From UBA2658 sp964617335 (GTDB lineage Bacteria > Bacillota > Clostridia > Oscillospirales > Oscillospiraceae), in contig CAZTXG010000001.1 in the NCBI GenBank assembly GCA_964617335.1, positions 154,705 through 218,704 on the forward strand: a stretch of 64,000 bases of DNA. Direction: 5' to 3'. Shown here piece after piece: positions 42,679 through 51,432 of this stretch (positions are counted from its first letter, which is position 1; each line of letters starts with the position of its first letter). The notes under the pieces were generated by a model. That model did no database searches and was not told the DNA's origin. It worked only from the letters and a program-made list of their open reading frames with translations. The position numbers and the translations under genes were made by a program.

Positions 42679-44430
42679 ATGGCTGATATGATAAAACTGA
42701 CCATCAACTCGATACCCGTCGAAGTGCCTCAGGGTTCCACCATTTTGGACGCTTCTGTAAAAGCGGGTATCCGCATTCCCACCCTGTGCTTTCTCAAGGA
42801 AGTAAACGAAATCGGCGCCTGCCGTATGTGCCTTGTTGAAGTTAAAGGCGCAAGAGGCCTTATGGCCGCCTGTGTTTCCCCTGTCTCAGAAGGCATGGAA
42901 GTTTGCACAAACTCTGAAAAACTGCGGGAATACCGCAAAATGACCTTGGAGCTTATACTAAGCGACCACAGGGCAGAATGCACCACCTGCTCACGAAGCA
43001 CAAATTGTGAGCTGCAAACCCTTGCGGTTGAATACTCCGTAGACGATAAATATTTCTCCTCTTCGGATTTAGAGCCTGATATTGACGACTCTGCCATCCA
43101 CCTTATCCGTGATAACAGCAAGTGCATCCTTTGCCGCCGCTGTGTTTCCGTCTGCCGCAAAGACCAGCACGTAGGTGTTATCGGAGCAATTTCCCGCGGC
43201 TTTAACACCCACATAGGCTCTGCCTTCGATATGCCTTTAAGCAGCACCTCCTGCATAAACTGCGGCCAGTGTGTTCAGGTTTGTCCCACTGCCGCCCTTA
43301 CAGTCCGTGACGACACAGACAAGGTCTGGGCAGCTTTGGCCGACGAAACAAAGCACGTGGTTGTGGCTCCTGCTCCTTCTGTCCGTGTTCAGCTGGGCGA
43401 ATGCTTCGGTATGCCTATGGGAACCAATGTGGAAGGAAAGCTTGCGGCCTCCCTGCGCCGCATGGGCTTTGACGGTATTTTTGACGTTGATACCGCTGCC
43501 GACATGACCATAGTCGAGGAAGGCACAGAGCTTCTCCATAGACTTAAAGAGGGCGGCGCCCTGCCCCTTATAACCTCCTGTTCTCCCGGCTGGGTTAAGT
43601 TTTGCGAGCATTACTATCCGGAGTTTCTCCCCAATGTAAGCTCCTGCAAGTCTCCCCAGCAGATGTTCGGCGCCCTTACAAAAACCTATTACGCCGACAA
43701 AATGGGTCTTGACCCCAAGGACATCTTCGTTGTCAGCATAATGCCCTGCACAGCGAAAAAGTTTGAGCGCACACGGGCTGACCAAAGCGCCTCCGGCTAT
43801 CCGGATATAGATGTTGCCATAACAACTCCCGAGCTTGCCAATATGATAAAGCGCTCCGGCATAGTCTTTGAGGAGCTGCCCGACGAAACCTTTGACCCCA
43901 TTTTCGGCATTGCCTCCGGCGCAGGCCATATCTTCGGCGCCACCGGCGGTGTTATGGAAGCCGCTCTTCGAACAGTTGCGGAAATCGTTACGGGAAAACC
44001 TCTTGAAAAGCTTGACTTCCACGAGGTTCGAGGCACAGAAGCCATTAAGGAGGCAGAGTTTGACCTTGCGGGAACAAATGTCCGTGTTGCCGTTGTCTCC
44101 GGACTTGAAAATGCCACAAAGCTTTTAAACAGCGTTAAAGAGGGCAAGGCTCACTATGACTTTGTTGAAGTTATGGCCTGCCCCGGCGGCTGTGTAAACG
44201 GCGGAGGCCAGCCCAATGTCCCCGGATATATCCAAAACACAAAGGATGTTAAGGCCATCCGTGCCTCCGGTCTTTATGGCAAGGATGCAAAGATGGGTCT
44301 GCGCAAAAGCCACGAAAACCCCGTAATCAAGGAGATTTACGAAACCTATCTCGGCGAACCGGGCAGTCATAAGGCCCACGACATTCTTCACACAAAGTAT
44401 GCGCCAAGAAAAATTTATCAGGACAGATAG
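42679..44430 (+). CDS. [FeFe]-hydrogenase catalytic subunit (NADH-dependent, group A)
   Basis: H-cluster subunit, 583 residues. An N-terminal [2Fe-2S] domain uses C37, C48, C51 and C65; a His-Cys3 cluster has H97, C101, C104 and C110; two ferredoxin clusters use C149, C152, C155, C159 and C192, C195, C198, C202. H-cluster motifs are TSCSPGW (299-305), MPCTAKKFE (355-363) and MACPGGCVNGGG (499-510). The first motif has Ser where most [FeFe]-hydrogenases have a second Cys. The ATG at 42679 is used; the frame also extends back into the previous gene. Maturation genes hydEFG are not in the window. Confidence 0.95.
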   Translation: MADMIKLTINSIPVEVPQGSTILDASVKAGIRIPTLCFLKEVNEIGACRMCLVEVKGARGLMAACVSPVSEGMEVCTNSEKLREYRKMTLELILSDHRAECTTCSRSTNCELQTLAVEYSVDDKYFSSSDLEPDIDDSAIHLIRDNSKCILCRRCVSVCRKDQHVGVIGAISRGFNTHIGSAFDMPLSSTSCINCGQCVQVCPTAALTVRDDTDKVWAALADETKHVVVAPAPSVRVQLGECFGMPMGTNVEGKLAASLRRMGFDGIFDVDTAADMTIVEEGTELLHRLKEGGALPLITSCSPGWVKFCEHYYPEFLPNVSSCKSPQQMFGALTKTYYADKMGLDPKDIFVVSIMPCTAKKFERTRADQSASGYPDIDVAITTPELANMIKRSGIVFEELPDETFDPIFGIASGAGHIFGATGGVMEAALRTVAEIVTGKPLEKLDFHEVRGTEAIKEAEFDLAGTNVRVAVVSGLENATKLLNSVKEGKAHYDFVEVMACPGGCVNGGGQPNVPGYIQNTKDVKAIRASGLYGKDAKMGLRKSHENPVIKEIYETYLGEPGSHKAHDILHTKYAPRKIYQDR

Positions 44431-44474
44431 CTATTTTTGCCCTTTGACCCGACGCAGGGCAGGGGCCGGATAAA

Positions 44475-44510
44475 AAAAGCTGCGGAAGATTAAAACCTTC
44501 CGCAGCTTTT
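44475..44510. terminator. Bidirectional terminator
   Basis: AAAAGCTGCGGAAG / CTTCCGCAGCTTTT stem between the hydrogenase operon and the converging rfbA. Confidence 0.9.
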
Positions 44511-44520
44511 ATATATATAT

Positions 44521-45390
44521 TTATTTGCCTTTAGAATATTCCATAAGGTATTTTCCATAGTCAGACATTTTAAGCTTTTCAGCCACGGAGGCAAGCTCAT
44601 CACGGCTTATAAGTCCGTTTCTATGGGCAATTTCCTCAAGGCAGCCAATTTGTATACCTGTTTCCTCGCGATATTTGCGAATGGCACAGGCAGCGTCCAA
44701 AAGGGAGTTTGCATTCCCCGTGTCAAACCATAAAATTTCCTTTTCCAAGGTGACAACACTAAGTTCTCCCAGCTGAAGATAGCTGTTGTTAACAGAGGTA
44801 ATTTCCAGCTCTCCCCTATCCGAAGGCTTCACCTTTTTGGCGATTTCCGACACCCTGTTGTCATAGAAATACAGCCCCGGAATGATATAATTTGACTTGG
44901 GGTTTTTCGGCTTTTCCTCTATGCTTATAACCCTGCCGTCTTTGTCAAATTCCACAACGCCGAAAGGTCTTGGGTCATCCATATAGCAGCCGAAAACCGT
45001 CGCCGCACTGCTGCTTTCCCTGGCCTGCTCAAGCTTTTCTTCAAGCCCTGAGCCAAAGAAAATATTATCCCCAAGAGCAAGGCAGACCCTGTCTCCGTCT
45101 ATAAAATCCTCGCCCAAAATGAAGGCATCTGCTATGCCTCGCCTGTCATACTGTTTTTTATAGCTTATGCGTACCCCAAAGCTGCTGCCGTCTCCCAAAA
45201 GCCACTCAAACTGGTTTTGCTCATCCGGCGGTACAATTATAAGTATATCCCTTATCCCAAGTTCCAAAAAAATGGACAGAGGATAATAAATCATGGGTTT
45301 ATCATAAACAGGAAGCAGGGGTTTGCACACGGAATGTGTTATGGGATATAGCCTTGTCCCCTTACCTGCCGCAAGAATTATGCCCTTCAT
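44521..45390 (-). CDS. rfbA: Glucose-1-phosphate thymidylyltransferase
   Basis: Makes dTDP-glucose for dTDP-rhamnose and related surface sugars. The 289-residue protein has the nucleotide-binding GIILAAGKGTRLYPITHSVCKPL start, the metal-binding Asp in LALGDNIFFGSGL, and EKPKNPKSNYIIPGLYFYD. ATG at 45390 behind GGAGG. rfbB, rfbC and rfbD are not adjacent, so it is a lone copy here. Confidence 0.94.
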   Translation of the reverse strand: MKGIILAAGKGTRLYPITHSVCKPLLPVYDKPMIYYPLSIFLELGIRDILIIVPPDEQNQFEWLLGDGSSFGVRISYKKQYDRRGIADAFILGEDFIDGDRVCLALGDNIFFGSGLEEKLEQARESSSAATVFGCYMDDPRPFGVVEFDKDGRVISIEEKPKNPKSNYIIPGLYFYDNRVSEIAKKVKPSDRGELEITSVNNSYLQLGELSVVTLEKEILWFDTGNANSLLDAACAIRKYREETGIQIGCLEEIAHRNGLISRDELASVAEKLKMSDYGKYLMEYSKGK

Positions 45391-45637
45391 ACAAACCTCC
45401 ATTCGCCCTAAAGGCTAATATTCCGTTTGGATTATCGCCTTTGGATACTTTCATAGCTCATCTTCACATCTGCCCTTTGGCCTTAGCACTTAAATCCCCT
45501 TTGCCGAAGCACCATATTTTTGCCTGTTTTAAGCTGGGTTTTAAAAATATCTAATATCCTTTGCAAAGCCCTATAATCAGTGTAAATTTATATTTTTATT
45601 CATGGCAGACAGTGCTTTTAACCATGGTTTCCCACAT
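45391..45637 (-). other. Long 5' leader of rfbA
   Basis: If the promoter at 45638-45666 is right, the transcript has an untranslated leader of about 240 bases. It contains no stable long hairpin that I can see and no known riboswitch core, and only short frames. Confidence 0.4.
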
Positions 45638-45666
45638 AGTATAGCATATACAGAAAAGCCATTCAA
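45638..45666 (-). promoter_or_regulatory. Promoter of rfbA with overlapping palindrome
   Basis: Minus-strand TTGAAT (45661-45666) and TATACT (45638-45643), 17-base spacer. A perfect palindrome CAAGTC-ATAC-GACTTG at 45664-45679 overlaps the -35 element and could be an operator. Confidence 0.65.
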
Positions 45667-45780
45667 GTCATACGACTTGTTACAAACATTACTTATATTT
45701 ATACAAATTCTTTGCCTTATAACTGTGACTTTTGTGCAATAGTGGACATATATTTAAAATCTTCTTGTACAATCAGACAT

Positions 45781-45809
45781 TTGTATTTTTACTGCTATTG
45801 TTATAAAAT
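45781..45809 (+). promoter_or_regulatory. Candidate promoter of hppA
   Basis: TTGTAT (45781-45786) and TAAAAT (45804-45809), 17-base spacer, 66 bases before the start codon. The rest of 45680-45780 is AT-rich without visible features. Confidence 0.45.
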
Positions 45810-45874
45810 ATTTGAGTGTTAAGTGAGAAGTTTTTCTCACCTGTTTTTGTGTAAAAAATAAGAGGAGTGAAATC

Positions 45875-48004
45875 ATGGAAAGTTATTTCTGGATCGGTTT
45901 CGTCGGCTTTGCTCTTGCTGCTGTTTTTGCCATTTTCCAGGCAAAAAAGGTCATGAGCTTTTCCGAGGGTACCGAGACAATGCGGAAAATAGCGGCGTCC
46001 ATTCGTGAGGGCGCAAACGCTTATCTGCAGCAGCAGTATAAAACTGTCGCAAAGGTTTTTGTGGTTGTTTTTATTCTGCTATTCGCTATGGCATTTGCCA
46101 CAGGCGGCGAGATGCTGTCTAAGTTTACACCTTTTGCCTTCCTAACAGGCGGCATCTGGTCCCTTTTGGCCGGTTTTATCGGCATGAAAATCGCAACTTA
46201 TGCAAACGCCCGCACGGCACAGGCAGCATCAGAGAGCTTAAACAGCGGCTTAAGAGTCGCTTTTTCTTCCGGCTCTGTCATGGGCTTCACTGTTGTAGGC
46301 CTCGGAATGCTGGACATTTCCATCTGGTTTGTGATGCTTTATAAGGTTTTCGGCATTACTGACCCCACAACCTTCGGAAACATCATGGTTATGAACGCCA
46401 TGGGCGCCTCCTTCATGGCACTTTTTGCCCGTGTCGGCGGCGGAATCTTCACCAAGGCTGCCGACGTTGGTGCTGACCTTGTCGGCAAGGTTGAAGCCGG
46501 AATCCCTGAGGACGACCCCAGAAACCCCGCCACCATTGCCGATAACGTAGGCGACAACGTTGGTGACGTTGCGGGAATGGGTGCAGACCTTTATGAAAGC
46601 TATGTAGGCTCTATTCTTGCCTGCTTTGCTCTGGGTGCTGCCGCACAATACGGATTTAACGGCATACTCCTGCCTATGTTCATTGCGGTTGCGGGAATTA
46701 TTTGCTCTGTTATAGGCTCTTTCTTTATAAAAACAAAGGAAAACGCTTCCCAGAAAGCTCTGCTTTCCAGTCTGCGCACAGGCACCTACCTTGCGGCGGG
46801 GCTTGCCGCTATAGCTTCCGCCTTTATCACCCGTCTTCTTATCCCAGAAAACTGGCTTGGCATATACATTGCCATCTTAAGCGGACTTATAGGCGGCAGC
46901 GCAATCGGCTACTTTACCGAGTATTACACTTCAGACACATATAAGCCCACCCAGAAGCTTGCCCAGTCCACAGAAACCGGCTCTGCAACTTTAATAATCG
47001 GCGGCTTATCCCTTGGTATGAGGTCTACAATCGCCCCCATACTTATAGTCGGAGCCTCCGTTCTTATAAGCTATTTTGCTTCCGGCGGCACCCCCGACAT
47101 AGTTGATGCAAGCGGAGGCTTCACCCTCGGCTTCAACCAGGGTCTTTACGGAATAGGCATCGCTGCTGTAGGTATGCTTTCAACCCTCGGTATAACCCTT
47201 GCCACCGATGCTTACGGCCCTGTGGCCGACAATGCCGGCGGCATTGCCGAAATGGCCGGTATGCCCGAGGAAGTTCGCCGCCGCACCGATGCTCTTGACA
47301 GCCTTGGAAACACAACCGCAGCCACTGGCAAGGGCTTTGCCATAGGCTCTGCTTCCCTTACCGCTCTGGCCCTGCTAGTTTCCTATGTGAACATTATTCA
47401 GGAGCGCACTATTGAAGTTCTTAACTTCAGCCTCACAAGCCCTCCTGTGCTTATCGGCCTGTTCATCGGCGCAATGCTTGTTTTCGTGTTCTCTGCTTTG
47501 ACCATGAGCGCTGTCCAAAATGCGGCTCAAAGTGTCGTAGTTGAAGTTCGCCGTCAGTTCCGCGAGATAAAGGGAATTATGACAGGCGAACAAGACCCCG
47601 AATATGCCACCTGTGTCTCCCTATGCACCAAGGGCGCTTTAAGCGAGATGGTTGCCCCCGCCCTTCTGGCCGTTGCCGCTCCCATAATCACAGGGCTTAT
47701 CCTCGGTCCTGAAGGTGTTGTCGGCCTTCTCGGCGGTGTTTCCGTAGCAGGCTTTGCAATGGCTGTGTTTATGTCCAACGCCGGCGGTGCCTGGGATAAT
47801 GCCAAAAAGTACATAGAAGCCGGAAACCACGGCGGAAAAGGCTCTGAGCAGCATAAGGCCGCCGTTGTAGGCGACACTGTTGGTGACCCCTTCAAAGACA
47901 CCTCCGGCCCCTCACTTAACATTCTCATAAAACTTTGTGCCACTGTCTCCATAGTTTTCAGCGGCCTTATCGTAAGCTACAATCTCTTTAAGTTTATATT
48001 TTAG
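45875..48004 (+). CDS. hppA: Membrane-bound ion-pumping pyrophosphatase, K+-dependent
   Basis: Hydrolyses pyrophosphate and pumps Na+ (possibly also H+) outward. The 709-residue protein has about 16 transmembrane helices and the active-site motifs DDPRNPATIADNVGDNVGD, TDAYGPVADNAGGIAEM and VVGDTVGDPFKDTSGPSLN. GNTTAATGKG has Ala where K+-independent enzymes have Lys, so it is K+-dependent; this class contains the Na+-pumping enzymes. Pyrophosphate comes from biosynthesis, including the ADP-glucose and dTDP-glucose reactions encoded nearby. Monocistronic. Confidence 0.95.
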   Translation: MESYFWIGFVGFALAAVFAIFQAKKVMSFSEGTETMRKIAASIREGANAYLQQQYKTVAKVFVVVFILLFAMAFATGGEMLSKFTPFAFLTGGIWSLLAGFIGMKIATYANARTAQAASESLNSGLRVAFSSGSVMGFTVVGLGMLDISIWFVMLYKVFGITDPTTFGNIMVMNAMGASFMALFARVGGGIFTKAADVGADLVGKVEAGIPEDDPRNPATIADNVGDNVGDVAGMGADLYESYVGSILACFALGAAAQYGFNGILLPMFIAVAGIICSVIGSFFIKTKENASQKALLSSLRTGTYLAAGLAAIASAFITRLLIPENWLGIYIAILSGLIGGSAIGYFTEYYTSDTYKPTQKLAQSTETGSATLIIGGLSLGMRSTIAPILIVGASVLISYFASGGTPDIVDASGGFTLGFNQGLYGIGIAAVGMLSTLGITLATDAYGPVADNAGGIAEMAGMPEEVRRRTDALDSLGNTTAATGKGFAIGSASLTALALLVSYVNIIQERTIEVLNFSLTSPPVLIGLFIGAMLVFVFSALTMSAVQNAAQSVVVEVRRQFREIKGIMTGEQDPEYATCVSLCTKGALSEMVAPALLAVAAPIITGLILGPEGVVGLLGGVSVAGFAMAVFMSNAGGAWDNAKKYIEAGNHGGKGSEQHKAAVVGDTVGDPFKDTSGPSLNILIKLCATVSIVFSGLIVSYNLFKFIF

Positions 48005-48009
48005 TTAAA

Positions 48010-48038
48010 AAAAAGCCCGGCCTCGTGCCGGGCTTTTT
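48010..48038 (+). terminator. Terminator of hppA
   Basis: AAAAAGCCCGGC / GCCGGGCTTTTT, 12-base perfect stem with loop CTCGT, directly after the stop. Confidence 0.92.
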
Positions 48039-48074
48039 CGCCGCAAATATTTAGTGCCATTAAAGCTTTTAAAA

Positions 48075-48109
48075 GTAAGGGCTTCGGAAGATTTTTCTGA
48101 AGCCCTTAC
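48075..48109. terminator. Second terminator between hppA and prfB
   Basis: GTAAGGGCTTCGGAA / TTCTGAAGCCCTTAC stem with T-rich flanks on both sides; placed to back up hppA and to end prfB. Confidence 0.8.
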
Positions 48110-48198
48110 TCTTATTTTTTCCTGATAGCTCATTTGTATGAAGCCCTGCTGTCGAGGGGTAGATAAATAGCTAGTCTAAAACACCCTTAAGCAGCAGC

Positions 48199-49305
48199 TT
48201 ACTTTCCTGCGTTCATTGATAAATAGGCGTTTATAAAGCCGTCTATGTCTCCGTCCATAACGGCGCTTATATTGCCGTTTTCATAGTTTGTCCTATGGTC
48301 TTTCGCCAAGGTGTATGGCATGAAAACATAAGAGCGTATCTGGCTGCCCCATTCAATCTTCATCTGCACACCCTTTATATCCTCAACCTTTTCCAGATGC
48401 TGACGCTCTTTTATTTCAGCTAAACGTGAACGCAGCATACTCATGGCATAATCACGGTTTTGGTGTTGGCTGCGCTCTGTCTGGCAGGAAACAACTATGC
48501 CGCTGGGTATATGGGTTATGCGTATTGCGCTTTCGGTTTTGTTAACGTGCTGGCCTCCCGCACCGGAGGAGCGGTAGGTGTCCACCTTTAAATCCTCAGG
48601 ACGTATCTCGATTGCACCCTCGTCTTCAATTTGGGGCATAACCTCAACTGCCGCAAAGCTTGTATGCCTTCTGCCGGAGGAGTCGAAAGGGGAAATGCGC
48701 ACCAAGCGGTGTATGCCGTTTTCGCTTTTTAAAAAACCATAGGCATTTTCCCCGTCTATTGCCACTGTTGCGCTTTTAAGCCCCGCTTCCTCCCCGTCAA
48801 GATAATCTAAAACCTTGAAGGCGAAGCCGTGGCGCTCTGCCCAGCGCTGATACATTCGGTATAGCATTTGCGCCCAATCCTGAGCCTCTGTGCCTCCCGC
48901 TCCGGCATGAAGGGATATCATAGCCCCATAGGAGTCGTATTCGCCGGAAAGCAGGGTTGTGAGGCTCGCCTCCTCTAGCTTTTTCTCAAAGCTTGCAAAG
49001 CCGGATTTCAGCTCGTCTAAAAGGGAATCGTCGTTTTCCTCCAAGGCCATTTCACAAATGGTGTAAAGATCCTCAAAGTCATCCTCAAGCTTCTTAAATC
49101 CGGCGCATTTTGCTTTTTGCCCTTTTATCTGTTTCATAACTTTCTGGGAGTTTTCAAGATCCTCCCAAAAGCCGTCTTTTTCCGTTTCCGCCTCCAGCTC
49201 CGAAAGCTCTTTTTTTGCCTCATCAAGCTTAAGAGCCTCTCCTAAAGCCATAAGTTTTGGCTTAAGAGCGCCTAATTTCATTTTATATTCTTCAAACTCA
49301 AGCAT
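48199..49305 (-). CDS. prfB: Peptide chain release factor 2
   Basis: Recognises UGA and UAA stop codons and releases the finished chain. The 368-residue protein has the stop-codon tripeptide context IPSGIVVSCQTERSQHQNRDYA (SPF-type motif in VRISPFDSSGRRH) and the catalytic GGQ in SSGAGGQHVNKTES. The reading frame runs without interruption from the ATG at 49305; at codons 23-27 (GEALKLDEA), where most prfB genes have an in-frame UGA and +1 shift, there is none. It is preceded by a hairpin-rich leader. Confidence 0.95.
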   Translation of the reverse strand: MLEFEEYKMKLGALKPKLMALGEALKLDEAKKELSELEAETEKDGFWEDLENSQKVMKQIKGQKAKCAGFKKLEDDFEDLYTICEMALEENDDSLLDELKSGFASFEKKLEEASLTTLLSGEYDSYGAMISLHAGAGGTEAQDWAQMLYRMYQRWAERHGFAFKVLDYLDGEEAGLKSATVAIDGENAYGFLKSENGIHRLVRISPFDSSGRRHTSFAAVEVMPQIEDEGAIEIRPEDLKVDTYRSSGAGGQHVNKTESAIRITHIPSGIVVSCQTERSQHQNRDYAMSMLRSRLAEIKERQHLEKVEDIKGVQMKIEWGSQIRSYVFMPYTLAKDHRTNYENGNISAVMDGDIDGFINAYLSMNAGK

Positions 49306-49350
49306 AGTTTTTAACCATTCCTTTCAGTCCGTCGGGACAAGCCTGCCCCT

Positions 49351-49431
49351 GCCTTTAAACACGAAGCGCCGTGTTTAAAGGCCGCCTGCTAAAAGCCTTT
49401 GGCAGGCAAGATTTTGCAAAGCCGGCTTTGC
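49351..49431 (-). promoter_or_regulatory. Three-hairpin leader upstream of prfB
   Basis: Three adjacent inverted repeats: GCAAAGCC/GGCTTTGC (49416-49431), GCCTGCCAAA/TTTAGCAGGC with one wobble pair (49384-49407, four-base loop), and GCCTTTAAACAC/GTGTTTAAAGGC (49351-49382, eight-base loop). None is followed by a T-run, so they are not simple terminators. They lie 46-126 bases before the prfB start codon and are probably transcribed with it. The rest of 49432-49600 is AT-rich with the prs promoter region. Confidence 0.55.
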
Positions 49432-49659
49432 TGACCTAAGATAATCGCATCTTAAACAGTATATACAAAAACCAGACTCTTGTAAATATTTTATAGACAG
49501 GTATTTTTAGAAATAGCCTAATAAAAACCTTTTGACCAAAGGTACAGAAAATTTGACATCGGGACTATTATTTATCCCTATAATTTGCTATAATGTATAT
49601 GACAAGTGATGGGCTTATTTTTCAGCCTAAAAAATACACAAAGAAAGAGGACGATAGTT

Positions 49660-50619
49660 TTGATACCACACGGTAAGGAGATTAAGGTTTTTTCCGGAAA
49701 CTCCAATCCCAAGCTTGCCGACGGCATCTGTAAAAAGCTTAATATTGAGCTTGGAAAATCCATCTGCACCGCCTTTTCAGACGGGGAAATTTCAATTTCA
49801 ATAAACGAGCCGGTTCGGGGGGCCGATGTTTTTATAATTCAGTCCACCTGCGGTCCCGTTAACAACAACCTAATGGAAATGCTCATTATGATAGACGCCA
49901 TGCGCAGAGCCTCCGCCGGACGTATAACCGCTGTTATGCCCTATTTCGGTTACGGACGGCAGGACAGAAAGGCAAAAAGCCGTGACCCAATCTCAGCAAA
50001 ACTTGTGGCAAACCTTATCACAAAGGCCGGTGCCGACAGAGTTCTCACCATGGATCTTCACGCCTCGCAAATTCAGGGCTTTTTTGACATTCCCGTGGAT
50101 AACCTCATGGGCGGCCCAATTTTCGCAAACTACTATATCAACAAGTTTTCCCACGGCTGCGATGACGCAATTGTGGTCTCCCCCGATGTGGGCAGCGTGG
50201 CAAGGGCAAGAAAGTTCTCCCACAAGCTTGGTCTGGGTCTTGCCATTGTGGATAAGCGCCGTGAAAAGGCAAACAGCTCCGAAGTTATGAACATAATCGG
50301 CAATGTTGAAGGAAAATGTGTCATATTATTGGACGATATGGTGGATACCGCCGGAAGTCTCTGCGGAGCTGCCAAGGCTTTGGTGGAAATTGGCGGCGCC
50401 CGTGAGGTTTATGCCTGTGCCACCCACGGGGTATTATCCGGCCCGGCAATAGACCGTATAAATGAAAGCAGCATAAAAGAGCTTTTATTTTTGGATACTA
50501 TCCCCTATCCCTCTACGCAAAAATGCGACAAGATAAAATATCTCCCTGTGGATTCCCTGTTTGCGGAGGCCATTGCCAGAGTTTATGAAGAAGTTTCTAT
50601 TTCCTCACTTTTCGACTGA
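49660..50619 (+). CDS. prs: Ribose-phosphate pyrophosphokinase
   Basis: Makes PRPP from ribose-5-phosphate and ATP for nucleotide, His, Trp and NAD synthesis. The 319-residue protein starts at TTG 49660 (IPHGKEIKVFSGNSNPKLA), which matches the family N-terminus; an upstream GTG at 49606 would add 18 unrelated residues and lies too close to the TATAAT at 49591-49596. Motifs: DLHASQIQGFFDIPVDNL and the PRPP loop LLDDMVDTAGSLCGAA. Rare start codon with a modest AGAGG site may limit translation. Confidence 0.94.
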   Translation: MIPHGKEIKVFSGNSNPKLADGICKKLNIELGKSICTAFSDGEISISINEPVRGADVFIIQSTCGPVNNNLMEMLIMIDAMRRASAGRITAVMPYFGYGRQDRKAKSRDPISAKLVANLITKAGADRVLTMDLHASQIQGFFDIPVDNLMGGPIFANYYINKFSHGCDDAIVVSPDVGSVARARKFSHKLGLGLAIVDKRREKANSSEVMNIIGNVEGKCVILLDDMVDTAGSLCGAAKALVEIGGAREVYACATHGVLSGPAIDRINESSIKELLFLDTIPYPSTQKCDKIKYLPVDSLFAEAIARVYEEVSISSLFD

Positions 50620-50749
50620 CTTTCTTGCCAACATATCTTAAAATATACTATATGCCGCAAAACAGGCAGCTTTTATGGACAGGCTCTAAGCTTCGGCTCT
50701 GTCTCGCCGCCGCTTTTTGTGTTTTCGCGGTGAAAGGATTTTTACGGCG

Positions 50750-51346
50750 ATGTTTTTCAAAGCTAAAAGCGGCGGCGTTTCATGGCTTATCGCGTTTCTG
50801 GGCAATCCCGGCCCAAAATATGAAAACACCCGCCACAATGCCGGCTTCATTACAGCAGACATAATCGAAAAGCGTGAGGGGCTTAAAATAAACCGGCTCC
50901 GCTTTTCCTCTCTTTCCGCCGCCTGCTCCATAGGCGGAGAAAAGACTTTGCTAATAAAACCCCAAACATATATGAACCTTTCAGGAAACGCTGTTTCCTC
51001 TGCCGCTTCTTTTTACAAAATCCCGCCGGAGCGCATTATAGTCGTCTGTGACGATATGGCTTTGCCTGTGGGCAAGCTGCGCATTCGCGCAAAAGGTTCA
51101 AGCGGCGGCCATAAAGGCCTTAAAAGCATCATTGCCTGCCTTGGCACGGAGAATTTCCCCCGTGTCAAGATAGGCATAGGCTCTCCCGGAACCGAGGCCA
51201 GTGAAGACGAGGTCATAAACTGGGTTATCGGCCGTTTTTCCCGTGAGGAGCTAAGGCTTGTTTCCGGCGCTTGTGAAGCTGCGGCAGAGGCTGTGAGCCT
51301 GATTATACAAAGCGGCATTGAAAAGGCTATGAACAGCTTTAACTGA
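50750..51346 (+). CDS. pth: Peptidyl-tRNA hydrolase
   Basis: Recycles tRNA from prematurely released peptidyl-tRNA. The 198-residue protein has the family motif FLGNPGPKYENTRHNAGF with the catalytic His, then KPQTYMNLSGNAV, VVCDDMALPVGKLRIRAKGSSGGH split over a loop, and FPRVKIGIGSP. The ATG at 50750 leaves about 13 residues before the usual start of the fold. Lies after prs on the same strand, as in many Firmicutes. Confidence 0.94.
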   Translation: MFFKAKSGGVSWLIAFLGNPGPKYENTRHNAGFITADIIEKREGLKINRLRFSSLSAACSIGGEKTLLIKPQTYMNLSGNAVSSAASFYKIPPERIIVVCDDMALPVGKLRIRAKGSSGGHKGLKSIIACLGTENFPRVKIGIGSPGTEASEDEVINWVIGRFSREELRLVSGACEAAAEAVSLIIQSGIEKAMNSFN

Positions 51347-51432
51347 CAGCGGAGGTATAGCCTTCCGCTGTCTTGCAATATAGCAAGATTAAAAAGCATT
51401 TTATTCCGCTTAGATAAAGGTTGTGATTTGCT

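Noticed and set aside
45391..45637. Riboswitch in the rfbA leader
   Set aside because: Several AAAGG-type tracts look suggestive, but no known aptamer core or closing stem could be found.
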